Shown: in pieces, positions 17,818 through 25,667 of the stretch
Layout of the letters: every line of letters starts with the position of its first letter
Numbering within the stretch: the first letter of the stretch is position 1
Source of the DNA: CAYRWR01 sp964537555
GTDB lineage: Bacteria > Spirochaetota > Brevinematia > Brevinematales > CAYRWR01
Reading direction: 5' to 3'
Length of the DNA: 64,000 nt
NCBI GenBank assembly: GCA_964537555.1
Contig: CAZIAD010000001.1
Coordinates: 112,145 to 176,144, forward strand
The notes under the pieces: generated by a model
Database searches by the model: none
The model's input: the letters and a program-made list of their open reading frames with translations, nothing else
What the model was told of the DNA's origin: nothing
Program-made: the position numbers and the translations under genes

Positions 17818-18987
17818 TTATTTTACATTACGCACAGGATATTTCAACTTAAAATTAAAATTAGTCCAGCCCCCTTCATTAAAGGGCTCTGTCTCCAGTA
17901 AACGGGGGATATTCTGCTCCAACTGCCAGCGATAATACTCCATCTCCTGTGATCCCTTCCACTCCGGAAACTGTCCCCTGTTTTCCGGCCTGTATCCATG
18001 ACGGGGCCTGATATCCATCATATTTTCTATGGTGTGGAAAAACTCATGCACCAGCAGGTGAGGGCCATTGTAAAGCATACGTAATGAAGGAATATATACC
18101 CGTCCTCTCCAGGCATACTGTTTATCCTGGTTGAGATAGTATTTCCCCCCTCCCCCATGGGCATCCTGATACTGCTGACACCCCCAGATAGCCACCACAG
18201 TATCAATGTGTTCCAGCCGGTTATTGAGCAGAGGTTTCAATTCCATGCTGGCCTTATCCATATCCAGGTTAAATTTTTTAGAATCCTGGAACTCCAGGCT
18301 GGACAGGGGGTGGGTCCATTCCAGAATCTCATAGTCTATATCGATCCGGTTCCCGGTTATGACCCGGATATAATTTTTAAGAAAAGCCATGGAGATACGG
18401 CTGTACTTTTTTTCCTCGGCGAGCATCTTCTCACGGAGAGGGTAGGGTGTACTGGTCTTGATCTCCTGTATCAGCACCATCACAATACGGTGAGTATACA
18501 GTACCGGCCCTTTCTTGATCTTGACAGCCATTTTACTGAGACGCTGCATCTCAGATATCCAGTCCAGCTCATCCTCCCGGGCTCCGGTGCCCCGGATCAG
18601 GCCTTCCGCCCGACCATACAGGGCAGCCGCCTCACTGAATCTGCTGTCCGCAAAGGCAAAATCCCCCAGCCACTCCAGGCTTTTTATCATCTGGGAGGTG
18701 ACCCATTGATTGGTAAATCCTTTAGTTAAGGCCAGGTCATAATACTGCATAGCCCGTGAATAATCCTGAAAAAACTTCAAATAATGCTGGCCTACACGGG
18801 CCGCATAAAATCCGGAATCCGGCCTGGCTTTATATGCCTTGAGATAGTATTCCAGAGCTTTATCGGCCTGTCCTTTCTCACTCAGTTTTACAGCCTGGTC
18901 AAAATATTGACTGGCCTGAGATGCAGGAAAAGACAGCGTGACTGCAAAAAAGAGGATGAAGCCGAAAATAAAAGGCTTTTGATACAT
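17818..18987 (-). CDS. Exported TPR protein with an HExxH metallopeptidase motif
   Basis: 389 residues with a signal peptide. Residues ~25-125 form two or three TPR-like helix pairs (ALEYYLKAYKARPDSGFYAARVGQ and following). The C-terminal half carries LLVHEFFHTIENM (His314-His318), the zinc-binding helix of a gluzincin/minigluzincin-type peptidase; a Glu suitable as third ligand lies downstream (KGSQEMEYYR). A periplasmic zinc peptidase with a substrate- or partner-binding TPR front end is the best guess. Confidence 0.75.
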   Translation of the reverse strand: MYQKPFIFGFILFFAVTLSFPASQASQYFDQAVKLSEKGQADKALEYYLKAYKARPDSGFYAARVGQHYLKFFQDYSRAMQYYDLALTKGFTNQWVTSQMIKSLEWLGDFAFADSRFSEAAALYGRAEGLIRGTGAREDELDWISEMQRLSKMAVKIKKGPVLYTHRIVMVLIQEIKTSTPYPLREKMLAEEKKYSRISMAFLKNYIRVITGNRIDIDYEILEWTHPLSSLEFQDSKKFNLDMDKASMELKPLLNNRLEHIDTVVAIWGCQQYQDAHGGGGKYYLNQDKQYAWRGRVYIPSLRMLYNGPHLLVHEFFHTIENMMDIRPRHGYRPENRGQFPEWKGSQEMEYYRWQLEQNIPRLLETEPFNEGGWTNFNFKLKYPVRNVK

Positions 18988-18992
18988 AAATC

Positions 18993-19021
18993 ATTGTAGT
19001 CATTTCATTGAATAATATCAA
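18993..19021 (-). promoter_or_regulatory. Sigma70-type promoter of the TPR peptidase
   Basis: TTGATA (19021-19016), 17 bp, TACAAT (18998-18993). The -10 is only a few bases from the ATG at 18987, so the transcript would be nearly leaderless or start elsewhere. Confidence 0.35.
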
Positions 19022-19033
19022 TTTTCCGTATCT

Positions 19034-19062
19034 TTGCCATAAAATCATTTATTCATTAAATT
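19034..19062 (+). promoter_or_regulatory. Possible promoter of the HAD hydrolase
   Basis: TTGCCA (19034-19039), 17 bp, TAAATT (19057-19062), 19 bp before the ATG. Confidence 0.4.
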
Positions 19063-19081
19063 AATGGTCTAAGGATTTACT

Positions 19082-19765
19082 ATGAAAAAAGCCCTGTTAT
19101 TTGATATTGACGGCACGCTGCTCCGGGCAAAAGGCCTGGGTACTCTGGCTTATAAAGCAACCTTCCGTGAAGTACTGGGCCATGATATTGAAATGGAAGA
19201 TATAAACTGGCTGGGTGCTACGGACGGATCTGTACTGCGGATGCTCCTCAGGAAAGAGGGCTACTCTGAGCCTCGTACGGAAGACTTAGTAGCCCAGCTG
19301 TTCCCGGTGTACACCCGTTACTTTAGAGAGATCACACTTCAGTATCCCGAACGGCTGCAGGCTATCCCCAGGGTCACAGAACTGCTGGATCACCTGAGAG
19401 GGCAGGCTATGGGTATACTCACCGGTAATATTCTGGACACCGCTTATATAAAGCTGGAGAGGGCCGGACTTGACGCTTATTTTCCTCATGGGATCGGTGG
19501 TTTTGCCAGTGACTCTGATATCAGAGAAGAGCTATATCCTGTAGCCATGCACCGGATGACTGATCATTACAGGCAGGATTTTTCCGGGGCTATTATCATC
19601 GGTGACAGCCCCCGGGACATAGATGTAGCCCGGGCCCATGGGATACCATCCCTCATCATGGCTACCGGCAGCATGACTTTTGAGGAGTTATCGGCCTTCC
19701 ATCCTGATTATCTGTTCAGGGATTTCAGCAGCTGGCGGGAGATATCAGGCATTCTCTGCTCCTGA
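19082..19765 (+). CDS. HAD-superfamily phosphatase, phosphoglycolate phosphatase-like
   Basis: 227 residues. Motif I FDIDGTLL (Asp8, Asp10), a helical cap at about 15-95, motif II Thr in ILTGN, and motif III/IV GDSPRDIDVARAHG. The phosphate monoester hydrolysed cannot be determined, though the closest families are Gph-like. Confidence 0.85.
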   Translation: MKKALLFDIDGTLLRAKGLGTLAYKATFREVLGHDIEMEDINWLGATDGSVLRMLLRKEGYSEPRTEDLVAQLFPVYTRYFREITLQYPERLQAIPRVTELLDHLRGQAMGILTGNILDTAYIKLERAGLDAYFPHGIGGFASDSDIREELYPVAMHRMTDHYRQDFSGAIIIGDSPRDIDVARAHGIPSLIMATGSMTFEELSAFHPDYLFRDFSSWREISGILCS

Positions 19766-19827
19766 ACAGGTGCTCCTGAACATCAATCAAATCATTTCAT
19801 TAAATTAAAATATCCCCTGGATTATGT

Positions 19828-19856
19828 TTGCAAAAAATATTTCTGAAAGATATAAT
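19828..19856 (+). promoter_or_regulatory. Sigma70-type promoter of the beta-helix lipoprotein
   Basis: TTGCAA (19828-19833), 17 bp, TATAAT (19851-19856), then AGGAGG before the ATG at 19882. Confidence 0.65.
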
Positions 19857-19881
19857 TTAAACATGTCCTCAGGAGGTTAAT

Positions 19882-21618
19882 ATGAAAAAAATGACATCTT
19901 TTCTGCTTGTATGGATCAGTATTTTGATGCTAAGCTGCAGCGGCTATTTTTCAACCAATAATAACTCCGACGGCCTTCAGGCGGATAACCTGGCTTTGGT
20001 TAACGGAGACACATTATCTCTTACCCTGTTTAATGATATTTGCCCTTTTATTTATAAAACCCCCGGTGATAAAAAGTTTCTGTTTTTTGCATCTGACAGG
20101 CCCATTCCCGGTGAGACAAATAAAAGTTTTGATATCTGGGTATCCCTGATGGTCGGAGACCGTTTTACTCAGCCCCGCACGATTTCAAATATCACTTCTC
20201 CCTACAATGAGATCAACCCGGTGATCCATGAGTTTGGCGGTAAGACTTATATTACTCTGATAGGAGGAATGGATCAGAAAGCATCGGTCTACAGCCTTAA
20301 TATCTCCAATAATCAGATCTACTCAGCTACGTATTTATCCAGCATCCCCGGAAGCAGTAATTATAATCTTATTCTCTTAAAACGGAATAATACGGATATA
20401 CTGATCACTACCTTCGGCTCTAATCTGGGAGCTGAATTCTTATTTGACGGAACCAACTGGTCACCTGTCAGAGCCCGCTACTTCAGTTCCTCCGTAGGCA
20501 AGGGACACGGATTCGTGTATAGCCCACTGAATAACAGCTTCCAGGCTGAATGCTACATTTTTGAACACAACAACGGCCAGCACTGGCAGATAGATAAGGC
20601 ATTTCTGGGTAATGGGCAATACTATAGTGCGGTGGTCAGTGGTTTCTTTCCTTTACCCGAATATGGCTCAGTCATCCTCTTTAATGACAGGACTCCTTTT
20701 CTTGATCTAGAGGACAGGAAGATGTATTTTGCCAGCGACCGTTATCATCTTAATGATAAATATGACCTCTATAGATATAATGAGACTACTTACAGCTCAC
20801 AATTCAGCTTGGGGGGCATAGAATATTATCCCCTCCCTCCCGGTGTCTATGTAGCCGAAAATGCCCCACTCAGCGGCAATGGCCTCAGTCCGGGGGCACC
20901 CCTGCCCTCCATTCCTGAGGCGATACTGACAGCCCGGGCTCAGGGCTTGTCTAATATCTATGTAGCAGCAGGGACCTATACGCCTTCCAATCTGGGACTG
21001 GAGGCAGACGGGACGCACGCCGGATTCACGGTGACCAATGCACCCCTGCGCTTTCTGGGGGGATACAATAGCAGTTTTACAAAGCGTACAGGTATCTCCA
21101 TACTGGATGCCCAGGGTGTAAATTGTGTGGTAGTGGCCTCCAATATCAACGGCTTATACCTGGATGGCTTCCGCATTACCGGAGGATATAGAGCCAGTGA
21201 TTTTGGAGGAGGCCTGGTCCTGAATAAGGCAGCCAATAGTCTGATCATTAACAGTCAGATCGTTTATAATACCAATGATGGCCTGGGTGGTGCCGGGATA
21301 GAGATATCAGGGACCAATAACATCATTGACTGCTATATTGCCCATAACTACCTTTCCAGCGGAGAAGGGGCCGGTGTATATATTCAGTACAACACCAGCA
21401 GCCTATATCTCTTCGGCCATATAGTAAACAACATCTCCGATAACAGGGCAGGAGGAGTCTATATCAGTGATGGCCCCAGCACCTATTTCAGTGCGGTCAT
21501 CACCAATAATACCGGGGCTTCCTATGTAGGAGGGGTATTATATGGAAATTCTCCTCCCGATATGGGCGACAGCCTTATGACTAATAATATTCCTTCTGAC
21601 CTGCAAAGCGGGGTTTAG
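19882..21618 (+). CDS. Surface lipoprotein: WD40-like N-terminal half and right-handed beta-helix C-terminal half
   Basis: 578 residues with lipobox MLSC (Cys19). Residues ~45-300 carry WD40/PD40-like strands such as KKFLFFASDRPIPGE and KMYFASDRYHLNDKYDLY. From about 310 the sequence becomes PGAPLPSIPEAILTAR / IYVAAGTYTPSNL, the entry of DUF1565/pectate-lyase-like right-handed beta-helices, followed by Asn/Ile/Gly-rich rungs to the end. Proteins of this build often bind or cut polysaccharide, but no catalytic residues are identifiable. A surface or periplasmic location is inferred from lipidation. Confidence 0.8.
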   Translation: MKKMTSFLLVWISILMLSCSGYFSTNNNSDGLQADNLALVNGDTLSLTLFNDICPFIYKTPGDKKFLFFASDRPIPGETNKSFDIWVSLMVGDRFTQPRTISNITSPYNEINPVIHEFGGKTYITLIGGMDQKASVYSLNISNNQIYSATYLSSIPGSSNYNLILLKRNNTDILITTFGSNLGAEFLFDGTNWSPVRARYFSSSVGKGHGFVYSPLNNSFQAECYIFEHNNGQHWQIDKAFLGNGQYYSAVVSGFFPLPEYGSVILFNDRTPFLDLEDRKMYFASDRYHLNDKYDLYRYNETTYSSQFSLGGIEYYPLPPGVYVAENAPLSGNGLSPGAPLPSIPEAILTARAQGLSNIYVAAGTYTPSNLGLEADGTHAGFTVTNAPLRFLGGYNSSFTKRTGISILDAQGVNCVVVASNINGLYLDGFRITGGYRASDFGGGLVLNKAANSLIINSQIVYNTNDGLGGAGIEISGTNNIIDCYIAHNYLSSGEGAGVYIQYNTSSLYLFGHIVNNISDNRAGGVYISDGPSTYFSAVITNNTGASYVGGVLYGNSPPDMGDSLMTNNIPSDLQSGV

Positions 21619-21629
21619 TCCGGACTTTC

Positions 21630-21658
21630 TTGCTTAATGGCCTGACTTTTCTTATAAT
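21630..21658 (+). promoter_or_regulatory. Sigma70-type promoter of tRNA-Thr
   Basis: TTGCTT (21630-21635), 17 bp, TATAAT (21653-21658), 17 bp before the mature tRNA 5' end. Confidence 0.6.
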
Positions 21659-21675
21659 ACTCTTTGGTATTAGTT

Positions 21676-21748
<73 letters not shown>

Positions 21749-21766
21749 AGATCTTAACGGGGTACA

Positions 21767-22138
21767 ATGAATATTATCATCATTCATCACATTCTGGAGT
21801 TTCATGGATGCCGGTTTTCAGGAGACAGTGAAAAACTGGGTGAACTGATGGGGGCCAGTCTTCGAAAAAACGGACTGGCCAGCCCGGGCAGTCTCTCAGT
21901 CAGTCAGAGGGATGAGGCCATATATCTCAGCCAGGATGATGCCAGCTTTACTCTTCTTTTGCAATTCTATCCAGCCCACAAGCTGCTGTTTTGTGACTTA
22001 CAGTTAAAAAAGGATCTTAAGGGCATCAATAAACTATTTACGGAAATCAAAAAAGTGATCCAGGCCCGGCACTTCAGCTCCCTGGAAGTCAAACGGGGTA
22101 TCTGGGACAGAGAAGCCTCATCCCAGGCGGGTCAATAA
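21767..22138 (+). CDS. SpeD/SpeH-like (S-adenosylmethionine decarboxylase) protein lacking the pyruvoyl-serine motif
   Basis: 123 residues. The order of elements follows small prokaryotic AdoMet decarboxylases: HHILEFHGC at the N-terminus, a helix with ASLRKNGL, a strand region ending FYPAHKLLFCDLQL, a helix of the type LFTEIKKVIQA and a final strand FSSLEVKRGIWD. However the ESH motif, whose Ser becomes the pyruvoyl cofactor, is replaced by sequence around DDASFTLLL. If homologous, it would not self-process and would be a non-decarboxylating member. No other polyamine gene is nearby. It begins 18 bases after the tRNA and may be read from the same promoter. Its 3' end overlaps the convergent TPR gene by 21 bp. 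Confidence 0.55.
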   Translation: MNIIIIHHILEFHGCRFSGDSEKLGELMGASLRKNGLASPGSLSVSQRDEAIYLSQDDASFTLLLQFYPAHKLLFCDLQLKKDLKGINKLFTEIKKVIQARHFSSLEVKRGIWDREASSQAGQ

Positions 22139-22879
22139 TATCCTGGCCCGGGCCATCCACTTTTTCTGTTTTCTCATATGATATCCCGGAGCAGACTGTA
22201 CATCAGTGATCAGGGTGTCCAGTAATTCACGGGCCTGTTGTTGTTTGCCCTGCTCGTGATATATAGTAGCCAAAAGGTAGAGGGCCTCCGGCAGTCTGAA
22301 TCTTTCCATGTGTTTTTCCAGTACACTTTGAGCTTTATCTTTTTTACCCTGTTCCAGGAGTAGACGTCCGTAGGATAATGTAGCCTCACCGTATGCGTAC
22401 TCACTTTCCAGGGTATAAAGTTTTTCAAAAGATGCCAGGGCTGCTTCATACTTCTTCAGCCTGCTTTCACACTGTGCCTTTCCCCACCACGCTTCAGCCA
22501 GGCTGTCCTGCTTTAACACAGCCTGTGTATATTGCGTGAGGGCATTTTTATAGTCATTGACTTTAAAAAGAGCATTTCCCCAGTCTAAAAACTGATAGGG
22601 ATTGCCTATCCTCCTGGCAGCGGCTTCCAGTTCCATGAGCTTTTTTTTATTGACCAGCTTCTTGAGAAAGGAAGGAGCCGGCACTTCCCCTTTGATGCGG
22701 GGTATCTTACGTACAATCAGATAGATCACTGCACCCAGGACATAGGTGAAAAACAGGATAAAGTACCAGCTCCTGTCTTCCTCCTCCCGGGCACAATCTA
22801 TGATCATCCATATCCAGAATGCGGTAGGAATAAATAAAACCAGCCTGATCAGCCAGGCAATAAGATTAAGTTCGGGCAT
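22118..22879 (-). CDS. Membrane-anchored TPR protein with a PLDc_N-type head
   Basis: 253 residues from ATG 22879, which follows AAGGAG. The N-terminus has two helices in the pattern FWIWMIIDCAREEEDRSWYF / LGAVIYLIVRKIP, like the PLDc_N (phospholipase-D nuclease N-terminal) domain used as a membrane anchor. From ~95 to the end there are TPR units (AEAWWGKAQCESRLKKYEAA, PEALYLLATIYHEQGKQQQA). It lies 14 bp after the outer-membrane protein gene and is probably co-transcribed. Cytoplasm-facing scaffold is the likely role. Confidence 0.75.
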   Translation of the reverse strand: MPELNLIAWLIRLVLFIPTAFWIWMIIDCAREEEDRSWYFILFFTYVLGAVIYLIVRKIPRIKGEVPAPSFLKKLVNKKKLMELEAAARRIGNPYQFLDWGNALFKVNDYKNALTQYTQAVLKQDSLAEAWWGKAQCESRLKKYEAALASFEKLYTLESEYAYGEATLSYGRLLLEQGKKDKAQSVLEKHMERFRLPEALYLLATIYHEQGKQQQARELLDTLITDVQSAPGYHMRKQKKWMARARILLTRLG

Positions 22880-22893
22880 AATTTCTCCTTCAG

Positions 22894-23586
22894 TTATATA
22901 GCCATACCCAGAAGTAAACGCAGGTAGGCTCCGCTCAGCATTTTTTGGGGCCCTCCGCTGACCTCGATCCCCCCGGAATCCCACTTTTCATCAGAAAAGT
23001 CGAACAGGTAACCGCCCCTGATACCCAGTACCAGATTTTTAACAGCCTCTGATGAAGCTTTCCCGGCCGGAATAAGAAAATCCAGGCTGAGAGACAGATT
23101 CAGGATCAGGCCGGAATTATCCAGTCTAAAGCTGGAAATGCCATTAGTAAGCACCTGAGTAAAGGTAGGAGTGGCAATCTGGGAGGATTCCAGGCTCACG
23201 GCTCCTCTTCCTACTCCTACCAGAGGATAAAGATGTAAAAACGGAGCATTGACCAGCAGGTATCCCACATTGAAGAGCTGTATATTGGAACGATAGGCTA
23301 CCTGATACGTGCCGTTATCCCGGCCCTGGTTCAGGCTCCAGTGAAATTCCAGGTCACTGATAAAACTCTCACTGACGATCTGATACACCAGCCCCAGGGT
23401 ATAATAGGGCAGGGACTGTACCGGTAAAGAGGCCGTTTCCAGGTATTGATTTAGGGCTGTGATATCGGGAGTATACATGCCCCCCGCCAGACTGAGTTTG
23501 CCTTCTATGGCACCGGATTTCTTTTGATTCATTTGAGAAAACAGGAAGCCCGGTAAAAAAAGCAGTACAAAAATTATTCTATACAT
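22894..23586 (-). CDS. Outer-membrane beta-barrel protein
   Basis: 230 residues with a signal peptide (IIFVLLFLPGFLFS). The rest alternates hydrophobic and polar residues in 10-12-residue strands (VGYLLVNAPFLHLYPLVGVG, LILNLSLSLDFLIP, LVLGIRGGYLFDF, AYLRLLLGMAI). The last strand does not end in the usual aromatic residue. Spirochaetes hold many such small barrels. Confidence 0.7.
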   Translation of the reverse strand: MYRIIFVLLFLPGFLFSQMNQKKSGAIEGKLSLAGGMYTPDITALNQYLETASLPVQSLPYYTLGLVYQIVSESFISDLEFHWSLNQGRDNGTYQVAYRSNIQLFNVGYLLVNAPFLHLYPLVGVGRGAVSLESSQIATPTFTQVLTNGISSFRLDNSGLILNLSLSLDFLIPAGKASSEAVKNLVLGIRGGYLFDFSDEKWDSGGIEVSGGPQKMLSGAYLRLLLGMAI

Positions 23587-23613
23587 TAAATGTCCTTGGA
23601 TTTCGATCGGTTT

Positions 23614-23642
23614 ATGTTAGCATCTGTGCAGAATAGTGTCAA
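23614..23642 (-). promoter_or_regulatory. Sigma70-type promoter of the barrel/TPR pair
   Basis: TTGACA (23642-23637), 17 bp, TAACAT (23619-23614), 27 bp before the ATG. Confidence 0.6.
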
Positions 23643-23709
23643 TATTTCCAATTCCAGTTATATCAAGGAAATAGCTTAGTACTTAAACAATTATTTTACT
23701 ATAATAGAC

Positions 23710-23738
23710 TTGATTAATGCTGGTATTTATACTAAAAT
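23710..23738 (+). promoter_or_regulatory. Promoter of the tandem chemoreceptors
   Basis: TTGATT (23710-23715), 17 bp, TAAAAT (23733-23738), 27 bp before the TTG start. No flagellar (sigma28) box was found, although many chemoreceptor genes have one. Confidence 0.5.
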
Positions 23739-23765
23739 GGATAAATATAAAAAGAAGGAAAAAAC

Positions 23766-25667
23766 TTGAGCCAGGTTAAAATACTCAACACGAAAGCCCG
23801 AAAACTCCTCTTTTCCATGGTATTTACTACTATTTTTTTTCCTTATCTGACTTTCATGCTGTCTCAGGTCACTTTATCGCTATTTAACCCTGCCCTGCAA
23901 AAAACCCTGGCTGAACACCTCCTGAATGCATTTGATAAAAATTCCAATATAATCTTTTTTACAGTAGAGTTATTCTATGTGATCATTATCATATTAAGAA
24001 TCCGTCCTCTTCTCAGGTCCATCCGTACCGGAGAAGATAAAGAAAAGGCACAGAGGATTATTCTGAATCTGCCTATTAACCTGGTCATTATCAATTTCTT
24101 CATCTGGCTGGGGGGAGTATCCTTATTCTATGTGGTCTTTGCCAGCAGTACCTCTATTCCTTATCACTGGTCTCTGCTCATACAAGTGAGCGGAGGGCTG
24201 ATGGGCTCCATGTATATGGTACAGTTTATGAAAAATCTGCTCATAGAATATAAGATCATGCTCAACCTCAGTTATAAGATCTCTAAGAGGGAAGATGTCT
24301 ATGCCAGAATAAAAGATAATCTGATTTATATCTCCATCATGCTTTTTATCAGCATTTTCATCGGCTACCTTTCCCGCTATTATTATACCGAAAAAGCCAG
24401 CCAATATATCCTCAGTTTTGAGCTGGCTTTCGGGATCTATACCGGAGTACTTTTCCTGTTTTCTCTGGGTATTCTGTTCATATCCCGCATTGAATACCGT
24501 CAGCAGGTACGGTTTTTACAGAAAAAACTGGGGGAACTGACCAGTGGTGCCGGAGATCTGAGGCAACGCATCCCTCTGCTTAATTATGATGAAGTAGGGG
24601 ATATCGTGGTTTCCCTCAACAAATTCCTGGATTATTTTAATAATTTTATAGTTACCGTATCCCAGTTCAGTGAAAAGACTGCAGCTTCTTCATTCGAACT
24701 TCAGCATACTATTGAAGAAAATGAAGAACATTCCGACGAATTCAATTCCTTTATGGGCCAGATCATAAAAAGTATTGAGAATGAGCAGAAGCAGGTGGAA
24801 ACAGCCCAGGTCACCATAGATGAGATGCTGACCATGCTCATGCACTATCAAAACACCATTGAGAACCAGTTAAATGCGGTGGAAAACACCAGCTCTGCCA
24901 TAACCCAGATGGCTGAAAATCTCAACGAGATCGCCGACGCTACTATTAAAACCCGTGCCACTTCAGATGAACTGGAAAAACATACCAATATCAGCTCTCT
25001 GGAGCTGGATCAGTTTGTGGCGGCCATCGTCAATATCCAGGACGCGTCCAATTCAGTCCTGGAGATCATTGAAGCCATATCCAATATTGCTGAGACCACC
25101 AATATCCTGGCACTCAATGCCTCTATAGAAGCGTCCCATGCCGGTGAAGCCGGTAAAGGATTCAGTACCGTAGCCTCAGAGATCAAAAAACTGGCCAAAC
25201 AATCCGGATCCAGTGCCAAATCCATCGTCTCTCATATTAAGGTCATGAATCAGCGTATCACTAACGGTATTGTGATGATGAATAAAATGAAGAAAAGCCT
25301 GGACTCTATGTTTCCTATGATCAATGACATAATCCGGCAGATCTCCAATATTGCCCAGAGGATGAACGAAGACCAGGTAGGCGTCCATCAGATCCTTAAG
25401 ACATCTGCCCTGCTCCTGGAATCTTCCAATAAAATGAAGCAGATCTCCCTGACCCAGAAAACAAAAAGCGAAGAGATAAATTCCTCTGTGAAGACTTTGA
25501 AAGATGCATCCCTGAACACCCGTGAAATGATAAATGCCATCAGTGTTCAACTAGGTTCTATGACAGACATTAACACCCAGATGAAAGAAGTCTCTAATAT
25601 TAATCAAAACAACACAGAAAAAATACTAGAAATCACAAAAAGGTTTACCAATTATGACTACGACTAA
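23766..25667 (+). CDS. Methyl-accepting chemotaxis protein (first of a tandem pair)
   Basis: 633 residues, starting at a TTG behind GAAGGA. Six hydrophobic helices fill residues ~15-240 with only short loops and no large periplasmic sensor domain. A HAMP-like segment follows (KLGELTSGAGDLRQRIPLL...FDYF region), then a long coiled-coil signalling domain. Its hairpin tip is IAETTNILALNASIEASHAG with VASEIKKLAKQS after it, the CheA/CheW contact region. It should sense a signal in or at the membrane. Overlaps the next receptor by 14 bp. Confidence 0.95.
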   Translation: MSQVKILNTKARKLLFSMVFTTIFFPYLTFMLSQVTLSLFNPALQKTLAEHLLNAFDKNSNIIFFTVELFYVIIIILRIRPLLRSIRTGEDKEKAQRIILNLPINLVIINFFIWLGGVSLFYVVFASSTSIPYHWSLLIQVSGGLMGSMYMVQFMKNLLIEYKIMLNLSYKISKREDVYARIKDNLIYISIMLFISIFIGYLSRYYYTEKASQYILSFELAFGIYTGVLFLFSLGILFISRIEYRQQVRFLQKKLGELTSGAGDLRQRIPLLNYDEVGDIVVSLNKFLDYFNNFIVTVSQFSEKTAASSFELQHTIEENEEHSDEFNSFMGQIIKSIENEQKQVETAQVTIDEMLTMLMHYQNTIENQLNAVENTSSAITQMAENLNEIADATIKTRATSDELEKHTNISSLELDQFVAAIVNIQDASNSVLEIIEAISNIAETTNILALNASIEASHAGEAGKGFSTVASEIKKLAKQSGSSAKSIVSHIKVMNQRITNGIVMMNKMKKSLDSMFPMINDIIRQISNIAQRMNEDQVGVHQILKTSALLLESSNKMKQISLTQKTKSEEINSSVKTLKDASLNTREMINAISVQLGSMTDINTQMKEVSNINQNNTEKILEITKRFTNYDYD

